The position numbers and the translations under genes are program-made. The notes beneath the pieces are model-generated. The model ran no database searches and had not been told where the DNA came from. It saw only the letters and a list, made by a program, of their open reading frames with translations. Shown here one piece after another: positions 5,621-11,334 of a DNA stretch of 19,042 nucleotides. The stretch spans positions 1 through 19,042 of the forward strand of contig JAGGZG010000268.1 of assembly GCA_021162125.1 (NCBI GenBank), given 5' to 3'. Within the stretch, counting starts at the first letter, position 1. Every line of letters begins with the position of its first letter. The stretch is from Anaerolineae bacterium (lineage in GTDB: Bacteria > Chloroflexota > Anaerolineae > JACIWR01).

Positions 5621-7834
5621 ATGGCCATCAAGCTGGGAGTTGAGGTTGGCCAACTGCGCGTGGTGAGTGGCGTGCGGCAGGAGCGAACCGCGTGTCTGGG
5701 GACGTTCGAGCAGCCAGGTTCTCTATTCCAGCGCCGCGACCGGGGTCGCCTCTTCGTGGTGATCGAGCTCACTGGCGATGCGCTGGGCCGTGATGTCCTG
5801 TACGAGGAACTGGTCCGCCTGGCCGGCACGACGTATTACGACACTCCGGGCAGCATCACGGCGGGCCTGCGGGCAGCGTTGCGCGCGGTCAACGCGCGGC
5901 TCCTGCACGAAAATCGCGGCCTGTCCCCGGGCGAGGGCCGGCTGGCAGGAATCAGTTGCGCCGTGCTTCGCGGGAACGACCTCTACGTCGCCCAGGCGGG
6001 CCCGGCGCTGGTCCACGTCGCCCGGCAGGGACAGGTGCTCACCTTCCCCGATAACCCGCTCCCCCTGGACTGGCTGAGCGAGGGACCAACGGCTCCACTG
6101 GGTCGCCAGCGCACGGTGAACGTGCGTTTCTTCCACTGCACCGTACAGCCCGGCGACGTAATTCTCCTGGCCCAACCCACCTGGGCGCGACAACTTCGTC
6201 CCCCGCAGATCGCCGAGGCCGTGGTGTATACCGGCGTGGCCCAGGCGATGAGCAACTTGCAAGCCCTGGCCGGTCAGGACGAGGCGGCAGCCCTGATCGT
6301 CGAGATCACGGGCACTTTGGAGGGCGCACCACAGGCCAGACCCCGGGCAGAGCCCATACCCCGTCGCCCCCGGCGGAGACGAGTCCGCGCCGCCGAAGCA
6401 GAGCCGCAGGAAATCCCCACTCGCCAAAAGCCCGCCACTGAACGTGGCATCGCCGCACGCCTGGGCAGGCTGGACCTCTCAGCGAAGCTCAGTTCGGCAG
6501 GGCGGGGACTGCTGGCCGTGTTGGCCCTGATATTGGACGGCCTGCGTCGCCTGTTGGTGCGCATCCTGCCTGGCCGGGAGAAGGTAACTCCCAAACGCGC
6601 CAGACCGGCGCGGGCGCGCAAGGCGACGCCGGGCACGAGCAGCCCCCTCGTCGTCTGGATGGCAGCAGCCATCCCGATTATTATCATCCTGCTGGTGGTG
6701 GGGATGTACTGGCGGCAGGGCTCGAACCGGCAGGCGGAGTTCGCCGAACTCCTTACCCAAGCCCAGAACGAGTACGACCTGGCCAAAGCTAACGAGGGAA
6801 ATACCACAGCGGCCCGCGAGTACTACAAACAGGCGCTAGACCTGGCCACCAGGGCTCTGGCGATGCGTGAGAACAACCCTACGGCACAGGATCTACGGGA
6901 CCAGGCCCAGAAGGCGTTGGACAAAATTGACAGGGTATATCGGCTATACGACCTGACCCCGCTGCACACCTACGCCGAACCGGGCAGCGTCCCAGGCCGG
7001 GTGATCGCCGACGGCCAGAACATCTTCGTCCTGGATCGGGGCACCGGGCGGGTTTACCAGCACGTTTTCAATGAACTGGGCAGAGATTTACAGGAGACAA
7101 TCGTCATCGTGCAGAAAGGCCAGGCCGTGGACGGGGCGGCGACGGGCGACCTGATAGACATGGCCTGGAGACCCGACGGCGGCGACCATCACCGGGGCAG
7201 TCTGCTCATTCTGGACGGGAACGGTCGCCTGCTGGAATACGACCCGATCTTTGGCACTGTGGTCGCCCGCCCGCTGGGTGGCCTGGACCTGTGGCGCTCC
7301 CCCCAGGCAGTGAGCACCTACTTCGATCAAACCAAAACCAACTTCTACATTCTCGATACCGGGCTGAACCAGATACTCAAATACGTGCCCACGGACGAGC
7401 TTTATAACGAAGCTCCCATCGGCTACGTCACCGCCGACGATGTAGACCTGGGCGGGGCGGTGGACATGGCCATTAACGGCTACGTCTACGTCCTTTACGG
7501 CGATGGCCGCGTGCAGAAACTGTACCTGGGCCAGCCCGAGGCCTTTGCCTTGAGCGGGTTGGCTGACCCCCTGGCCGATCCGTCTGCCATCTTTACCGCG
7601 AATCACGGCAACACCGTGGAATACCTCTACGTGGCCGATGCGGGTAATCGTCGCATCCTGCGTTTAAACAAGGATGGTAGCTTCGTTCGCCAGTTCCGCG
7701 CCGCCGACGATCAAGCCTTCGCCCAGATACGGGGGGTGTTCGTGGACGAAGCAGCCAGCCAACCTAAGCTGTTCGTGGTCAGCGAGAATCGCCTTTACGC
7801 TTTCGATATCCCGCCGGAGAGTAGCACGGAGTAG
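5621..7834 (+). CDS. Pseudo-PP2C domain, membrane segment and beta-propeller protein
   Basis: A 737-residue protein in four parts. Residues about 1-230 follow the layout of a PPM/PP2C phosphatase (LYVAQAGPALVHV, then APLGR, then VQPGDVILL). However, the metal-binding DG near the start is absent, the SDGL block reads AQPTW, and the terminal DN reads DE, so catalysis is doubtful. A basic Arg/Pro/Ala linker follows (about 235-340). One transmembrane helix spans about 343-364 (LVVWMAAAIPIIIILLVVG). Outside it are a charged helical, possibly coiled-coil, region (about 368-435) and NHL-like propeller repeats such as VADAGNRRILRL and ILDTGLNQILKY to the C terminus. The basic residues before the helix predict the N-terminal domain inside and the propeller outside. 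The Shine-Dalgarno GGGGAGGTG precedes ATG 5621. Likely a sensor or scaffold; exact function unknown. Confidence 0.8.
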   Translation: MAIKLGVEVGQLRVVSGVRQERTACLGTFEQPGSLFQRRDRGRLFVVIELTGDALGRDVLYEELVRLAGTTYYDTPGSITAGLRAALRAVNARLLHENRGLSPGEGRLAGISCAVLRGNDLYVAQAGPALVHVARQGQVLTFPDNPLPLDWLSEGPTAPLGRQRTVNVRFFHCTVQPGDVILLAQPTWARQLRPPQIAEAVVYTGVAQAMSNLQALAGQDEAAALIVEITGTLEGAPQARPRAEPIPRRPRRRRVRAAEAEPQEIPTRQKPATERGIAARLGRLDLSAKLSSAGRGLLAVLALILDGLRRLLVRILPGREKVTPKRARPARARKATPGTSSPLVVWMAAAIPIIIILLVVGMYWRQGSNRQAEFAELLTQAQNEYDLAKANEGNTTAAREYYKQALDLATRALAMRENNPTAQDLRDQAQKALDKIDRVYRLYDLTPLHTYAEPGSVPGRVIADGQNIFVLDRGTGRVYQHVFNELGRDLQETIVIVQKGQAVDGAATGDLIDMAWRPDGGDHHRGSLLILDGNGRLLEYDPIFGTVVARPLGGLDLWRSPQAVSTYFDQTKTNFYILDTGLNQILKYVPTDELYNEAPIGYVTADDVDLGGAVDMAINGYVYVLYGDGRVQKLYLGQPEAFALSGLADPLADPSAIFTANHGNTVEYLYVADAGNRRILRLNKDGSFVRQFRAADDQAFAQIRGVFVDEAASQPKLFVVSENRLYAFDIPPESSTE

Positions 7835-7843
7835 TGAGGTGTC

Positions 7844-7874
7844 AGGTGCGACGCACTTTTGAAGCGTCGCACCT
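7844..7874 (+). repeat. 11-bp hairpin after the propeller gene
   Basis: AGGTGCGACGC (7844-7854) pairs perfectly with GCGTCGCACCT (7864-7874) around a 9-base loop. The left arm is also an odd palindrome, GTGCG-A-CGCAC (7846-7856). No T-run follows, so it may be an mRNA 3' stabiliser or a dispersed repeat rather than a classic terminator. Confidence 0.75.
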
Positions 7875-7880
7875 CCAAAT

Positions 7881-7908
7881 TTGCTCCAACGGGAATTTAT
7901 GATATAAT
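7881..7908 (+). promoter_or_regulatory. Possible + strand promoter abutting the palindromic element
   Basis: TTGCTC (7881-7886) and a perfect TATAAT (7903-7908) are separated by 16 bases. The -10 hexamer ends on the first base of the element's terminal repeat. Any transcript would run through the hairpins and then antisense to the minus-strand RNA. The -35 is weak. Confidence 0.35.
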
Positions 7909-8104
7909 CAGTAGTTGAGAAATCCGCCCTCCGCCCGGCGCTGAAGCGCCAGGCTCAGCAGCAGAAGCCTGCTGAAGCAGGCTGTGGTGGCCTCGGAGCC
8001 GCCGTCCACATTGGCGAAGGATGCTTCAGCACCCTTCGCCTGCTCAGCCTGGACGTTCACGTCCAGGCGAAACGGCAGCAGCACCGACTTTTCTCAAGTA
8101 CTGA
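7908..8104. mobile_element. MITE-like palindromic element, full-length (copy 2)
   Basis: The element is bounded by TCAGTAGTTGAGAAA (7908-7922) and TTTCTCAAGTACTGA (8090-8104), which are inverted with one mismatch over 15. TAA occurs on both outer sides (7905-7907, 8105-8107), a possible 3-base target duplication. Inside are hairpins at 7937-7950 (loop TGAA), 7966-7983 (loop TGAA), a central GGTGGC/GCCGCC stem (7986-8003), 8013-8040 (12 bp with one mismatch or wobble, loop TTCA) and 8047-8068 (9 bp perfect, loop TTCA). The loop changes from TGAA to TTCA across the centre, so the element has mirror symmetry. It has no convincing coding content. The matching part of copy 1 is at 1-127. Confidence 0.8.
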
Positions 8105-8132
8105 TAACTATCTCGTTTTCTCCTCCCCTCAC

Positions 8133-8179
8133 AAAAAAGCGTCTGGTACCCCCTCACGCGGGAAGGGAACCGGACGCTT
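8133..8179 (-). terminator. Rho-independent terminator of the minus-strand RNA
   Basis: Reading the minus strand, AAGCGTC pairs with GACGCTT. The stem then continues through a mismatch into GGT/ACC and C-rich/G-rich arms, and ends in TTTTTT (8138 down to 8133). The stem plus immediate T-run is the standard intrinsic terminator form. Confidence 0.8.
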
Positions 8180-8456
8180 GCAGACTACCACGACTCAGCT
8201 ATCAGCACCAGACAAGGCGATTATATGCTTAAATGAAAAGCTCGGATATCCCAAGAGGTGTGAAATCGGAAACCGAGCTTGCCTGCTACTTGCTCTGTAA
8301 CTGAGCGGATATTCCACTAACCGTGACGACAGGGCCGTTGTCTGATTGCCCGCCGCCTTATGCCCGGCCGTGACCGGGCCACGCGCTCTCTTACAAATAG
8401 TCTCCTAATGACAAACGGAGTCAAGAGATGTTCCGCAATCCCCGTTTGGGCAAGAT
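8133..8456 (-). ncRNA. Putative standalone structured RNA, about 324 nt, family not recognised
   Basis: A perfect consensus promoter (8463-8491) and an intrinsic terminator (8133-8179) bound this minus-strand transcript. The start is estimated near 8456. No ATG occurs on the minus strand anywhere between the start and the terminator, which argues against coding. Pairings visible in RNA sense: TTGCCC (8453-8448) with GGGCAA (8351-8346); CAAACGGGG (8448-8440) with CTCCGTTTG (8420-8412), sharing one base with the previous stem; a GCCCGG/CCGGGC hairpin; and AAGCTCGG (8280-8273) with CCGAGCTT (8245-8238), eight perfect pairs. I do not see the hallmarks of RNase P RNA, tmRNA, SRP RNA or 6S RNA. Nothing on the same strand follows that it could be a leader for. 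The function is unknown. Confidence 0.65.
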
Positions 8457-8462
8457 GCTCCC

Positions 8463-8491
8463 ATTATAAGGGGAACGGGTGATTTTGTCAA
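8463..8491 (-). promoter_or_regulatory. Perfect sigma70-type promoter for the minus-strand RNA
   Basis: On the minus strand TTGACA (8491-8486), a 17-base spacer and TATAAT (8468-8463) match consensus in both hexamers and in spacing. This predicts strong constitutive expression. Confidence 0.85.
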
Positions 8492-8570
8492 ACGTGGCTC
8501 ACACTCAACTTACCATAACGCTGTCTTCGGGACCACTTTCGTAGCCATTCGTTCAGCTTGGCTATGCTCT

Positions 8571-8623
8571 AAAAAGCACCTCGCAGGGCTCTCCGTGTTT
8601 TTCCGCTAGGGCTGCCGGCGGTG
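8571..8623 (-). terminator. Weak candidate terminator after the 76-residue gene
   Basis: On the minus strand CACC (8623-8620) can pair with GGTG, which is followed at once by C and TTTTT (8575-8571), and an inner GCAG/CTGC pair adds to the stem. The loops are large, so this is only a possible terminator. Confidence 0.3.
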
Positions 8624-8625
8624 AT

Positions 8626-8856
8626 TTACTGGAAGTGAACCCGGTATCTTTGGCGCAGGTTACCCAGGAGGCGAACTACCTCATCCTGGGTAAGATCGGT
8701 CTCGAAAAAGAAACGCCAATCCGGCGGCTGCGGGTCCCAGCGGGTGTAGCTACAAAGCCCAAAGCTCTGTAATCGCTCCTGAACCGCTATACAGGCCGAA
8801 AACCCCCCGACACCCCGGATGGAAAAACACTGCTGCAAATCGCCCACCCCCCTCAT
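8626..8856 (-). CDS. Orphan small protein, 76 residues, unknown
   Basis: Not recognised. The case for a real gene is its signals: AGGAGG (8869-8864) lies seven bases before the ATG at 8856, and a perfect consensus promoter (8921-8893) lies just upstream, giving a leader of about 30 nt. The product begins MRGVGDLQQCFSIRGVGG and has no signal peptide or membrane segment. Its C-terminal half reads like strand-helix-strand: WRFFFETD, then LTQDEVVRLLGNLRQRY, then RVHF. There are three cysteines (near residues 10, 22 and 35) and two tryptophans. It is the only protein gene I accept on the minus strand here. Alternatives are a small regulator or a degraded fragment of a larger family. Nothing in the neighbourhood fixes its role. 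Confidence 0.65.
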   Translation of the reverse strand: MRGVGDLQQCFSIRGVGGFSACIAVQERLQSFGLCSYTRWDPQPPDWRFFFETDLTQDEVVRLLGNLRQRYRVHFQ

Positions 8857-8892
8857 ACACCAGCCTCCTCTTATCAGACTTCCTCATTTGCT

Positions 8893-8921
8893 ATTATAAG
8901 GCGATTCTTCCCCCGTGTCAA
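8893..8921 (-). promoter_or_regulatory. Perfect sigma70-type promoter for the 76-residue gene
   Basis: On the minus strand TTGACA (8921-8916) and TATAAT (8898-8893) are separated by exactly 17 bases. The last spacer bases and -10 (CCTTATAAT) match those of the RNA promoter at 8463-8491. Confidence 0.85.
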
Positions 8922-8983
8922 GAGTTTTCGACTTTCTTTAAGCTTGGTGGGAGGAGAGTTGCACGAGGTTCCAGGGCGGCAGC

Positions 8984-9012
8984 TAGGCAATAGCCTGGTT
9001 TTCTGGTATAAT
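8984..9012 (+). promoter_or_regulatory. Extended -10 promoter for the rluB-cmk-plsC operon
   Basis: TAGGCA (8984-8989, 4 of 6) and TATAAT (9007-9012) are 17 bases apart, and TGG directly precedes the -10 as in extended -10 promoters. A start near 9019 would leave a leader of about 190 nt before the rluB ATG. It is divergent from the minus-strand promoter at 8893-8921. Confidence 0.6.
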
Positions 9013-9026
9013 ACGGGGCGTGTATC

Positions 9027-9184
9027 CGTTCAGGCTACTGCCCTTTCTCACCGCCGAGGACGCTGAGAACGCAGAGATGGGTAGGAAAAGGGGTTCAGGT
9101 TCAATCACATATCTACCGAGGCCGCAAACAAAAACTCTGCGACCACTGCGCGCTCTGCGGTAAAATCAGGTGGACGCCTGAACG
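9027..9184 (+). repeat. Nested inverted repeats in the rluB leader
   Basis: CGTTCAGGC (9027-9035) pairs exactly with GCCTGAACG (9176-9184). Inside it, a 27-base segment at 9050-9076 (beginning ACCGCCGAG, ending CGCAGAG) matches the reverse complement of 9135-9161 at about 20 of 27 positions. The GAG/CGC-rich wording resembles dispersed repeats I know from other environmental bacterial genomes. No gene is visible here. It may be a decayed MITE-like element now forming most of the operon leader. Confidence 0.55.
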
Positions 9185-9211
9185 CTTACCGGGGCGTCTG
9201 AAAGGGGTATT

Positions 9212-9979
9212 ATGGAGCGACTACAAAAGGTCCTGGCGCACGCTGGGGTCGCCTCGCGGCGGGCAAGCGAGGAGTTGATCCGCCAGGGGCGGGTGCAGGT
9301 CAACGGGCAGGTGGTGACCCAAATGGGCACACAGGTGGATCCCGCCCAGGATGAAATCCGCGTGGACGGACACCCTCTGCCTCTCGCTGAATCACACGTC
9401 TACGTCATGTTGAACAAGCCACAGGGTTACCTCTCAACGACGCGCGATCCCCACGGTCGCCCCACGGTACTCGATCTACTCACAGTCGAGGCACGGATCT
9501 ATCCGGTAGGCCGGCTGGACGTGGACAGCGAGGGATTGCTGCTCCTGACCAACGACGGGGCACTGACCCAGCGGCTGACTCATCCCCGTTACGCCCACGA
9601 GAAAGAGTACTGGGTACTGGTGGACGGGCGTCCCAATGCGCAGGCTCTGCGCCGCCTGCAACGAGGTGTCGAGGTGGAGGGAGAGAGATTGCAGGCGGAC
9701 GAGGTTACAGTGCTACGAGGATCACACTGGCGGCGAGAGCCAGTCGTGAACGGCACCTGGCTGAAAGTGATCTTGCACCAGGGACGCAAACGCCAGGTGC
9801 GCAGGATGTGCGCCGCTGTCGGGCATCCGGTGCAGCGCTTGATCCGCGTGCGGTTTGGGCCGTTGCGCCTGGGTCGTCTGGAACCCGGCCAGTGGCGGCA
9901 CCTATCTCACAGCGAAGTCATAGCTCTGCGGAAAGAGGGTTTGACCAAAGCGCACGAGAAAGCGGTGCCAAAGTCGTGA
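9212..9979 (+). CDS. rluB: RsuA/RluB-family pseudouridine synthase
   Basis: Converts a specific uridine in rRNA to pseudouridine; the family includes RluB (23S) and RsuA (16S). The 255-residue product has an N-terminal S4 RNA-binding domain (about 1-60, beginning ERLQKVLAHAGVASRR), then the catalytic motif GRLDVDSEGLLLLTNDG with the nucleophile D103. The C-terminal GRKRQVRRM block is typical of the group. AAAGGGG precedes the ATG. cmk starts four bases after its stop. The rluB-cmk-plsC order matches housekeeping clusters in many bacteria and favours RluB over RsuA, but the target site cannot be read from the sequence. Confidence 0.92.
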   Translation: MERLQKVLAHAGVASRRASEELIRQGRVQVNGQVVTQMGTQVDPAQDEIRVDGHPLPLAESHVYVMLNKPQGYLSTTRDPHGRPTVLDLLTVEARIYPVGRLDVDSEGLLLLTNDGALTQRLTHPRYAHEKEYWVLVDGRPNAQALRRLQRGVEVEGERLQADEVTVLRGSHWRREPVVNGTWLKVILHQGRKRQVRRMCAAVGHPVQRLIRVRFGPLRLGRLEPGQWRHLSHSEVIALRKEGLTKAHEKAVPKS

Positions 9980-9982
9980 GAG

Positions 9983-10699
9983 ATGAGCTCAAACGCAGGA
10001 GTGAAGAAAACTTTGTCGCAGCCATCACGGATTGCTATTGATGGGCCGGCGGCCTCGGGTAAAAGCACGATTGGAGAGTTGCTGGCCGAACAGTTGCACT
10101 ATGTCTATTTCGACACTGGAGTGATGTATCGCGCTGTCACCTGGGCAGCCCTGCAGCGAGGCATTGATCTCGCAGACGAGAAAGCGGTGACAGACCTGGC
10201 GGAGCGCATTCACATCGAGGTCACCCAGCCGACTGTTGCTGACGGCCGACAGTACACGGTGTACGCGGACGGCGAGGACATTACCTGGCAGATTCGCCGT
10301 CCCGAGGTGGATCACGGGGTCTCGCCCGTGTCCGCCTATCCGGGTGTGCGCGCGGCCCTCACTGCCCAACAACGCCGCATCGGACAGGCGGGACGGATAG
10401 TGATGGTCGGGCGCGACATCGGCACCGTGGTCATGCCCGACGCCGACCTGAAGATTTACCTGGACGCCTCAGTGGAGGAGCGGGCACGGCGGCGCTATCG
10501 GGAAATCCGCGACCGAGGCGAACCGGCAGACTACGACCACATCCTGCGTGACATGCGTCGCCGGGACAGGATTGACAGCGAGCGGGAGACCGCTCCCCTG
10601 CGCCCAGCCAAAGACGCGGTCATCATTGATACCACAGCGATGGCAGTGCCAGAAGTCCTGACCGAGGTTAAACGATGGGTACATCAGTCCGATCCATAG
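9983..10699 (+). CDS. cmk: Cytidylate kinase
   Basis: Phosphorylates CMP and dCMP with ATP. The 238-residue product shows the P-loop GPAASGKST (21-29), the YFDTGVMYRA nucleotide-binding segment and VGRDIGTVVMPDA, all diagnostic of bacterial Cmk. The C-terminal DRIDSERETAPLRPA block is also typical. About 15 residues precede the conserved IAIDGPA, slightly longer than usual. The ribosome-binding site is weak (GTGAGAG) and the gap from rluB is four bases, so translation is probably coupled. The 3' end overlaps plsC by 25 bases. Confidence 0.95.
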   Translation: MSSNAGVKKTLSQPSRIAIDGPAASGKSTIGELLAEQLHYVYFDTGVMYRAVTWAALQRGIDLADEKAVTDLAERIHIEVTQPTVADGRQYTVYADGEDITWQIRRPEVDHGVSPVSAYPGVRAALTAQQRRIGQAGRIVMVGRDIGTVVMPDADLKIYLDASVEERARRRYREIRDRGEPADYDHILRDMRRRDRIDSERETAPLRPAKDAVIIDTTAMAVPEVLTEVKRWVHQSDP

Positions 10700-11334
10700 T
10701 GCGGCGGGGCTGCCATTTGTTTCTGGCAGCCGTCCTCCCCGTGTTGCTTCGCCTGCGCGTTTTTGGCCGCGAGAACGTGCCAGCCAGCGGGCCACTCATC
10801 GTCGTCTGCAATCACATCAGCCACTTCGACGCGCTACTTCTGGTGGCTCTCTTACCCTGGCCTATCGAGTCTATTGCTGTGGCCGACTTGTGGCAGGTGC
10901 CGGTGACCGGCTGGTTCATCCGCCTCTACGGAGCCATTCCATTGCACCGTGGTGAGGGCGACCGCGCGGCGCTACGGGCAGCCCTGGACGTGTTGGCGCG
11001 AGGCGACGTGCTGGGCATCGCCCCGGAGGGGTACATTGTGCCAGGTGCAGCTCTGGTGCGGCCCCAGCCCGGTGCGGCGTACCTGGCCCTGCGCAGCAAA
11101 GTGCCTCTCTTGCCAGTGGGGATTGCCGGCACAGAGCGAGCGCTGGAGAACCTCAAACACGGGCGGCGGACCGAAGTGACGGTCAGGATCGGTGAACCGT
11201 TCATGCTCAGCCCGGTAGAAGGACCCCGCCGCGAGCGGCTGAGGCGAGCCTCCGATGAGATCATGGAACACATTGCTGCCCTGCTGCCCGTGGCCTATCG
11301 GGGCGTGTACGCCGGGATTGAGAAGGACGACTAA
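10675..11334 (+). CDS. plsC: 1-acyl-sn-glycerol-3-phosphate acyltransferase (PlsC family)
   Basis: Adds an acyl chain to lysophosphatidic acid in phospholipid synthesis at the membrane. The 219-residue product contains the HX4D catalytic motif (NHISHFD, H47 and D52), the IAPEG substrate-binding motif (115-119) in place of the commoner FPEG, and an N-terminal hydrophobic helix (about 14-30). A GAGG at 10664-10667 precedes ATG 10675 inside cmk. The stop abuts the next start (TAA then ATG at 11335), so these genes form one operon. Substrate preference cannot be read. Confidence 0.9.
   Translation: MGTSVRSIVRRGCHLFLAAVLPVLLRLRVFGRENVPASGPLIVVCNHISHFDALLLVALLPWPIESIAVADLWQVPVTGWFIRLYGAIPLHRGEGDRAALRAALDVLARGDVLGIAPEGYIVPGAALVRPQPGAAYLALRSKVPLLPVGIAGTERALENLKHGRRTEVTVRIGEPFMLSPVEGPRRERLRRASDEIMEHIAALLPVAYRGVYAGIEKDD

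Noticed and set aside
7984..8232. 82-residue + strand frame
   Set aside because: It runs through the hairpins of the repeat element and antisense to the RNA terminator, and its composition is not protein-like.
8133..8456. RNase P RNA, tmRNA or 6S RNA
   Set aside because: No GAGGAAAGTCC-type block, no tag reading frame or tRNA-like ends, and the closing stem joins the 5' end to the middle, not the 3' end.
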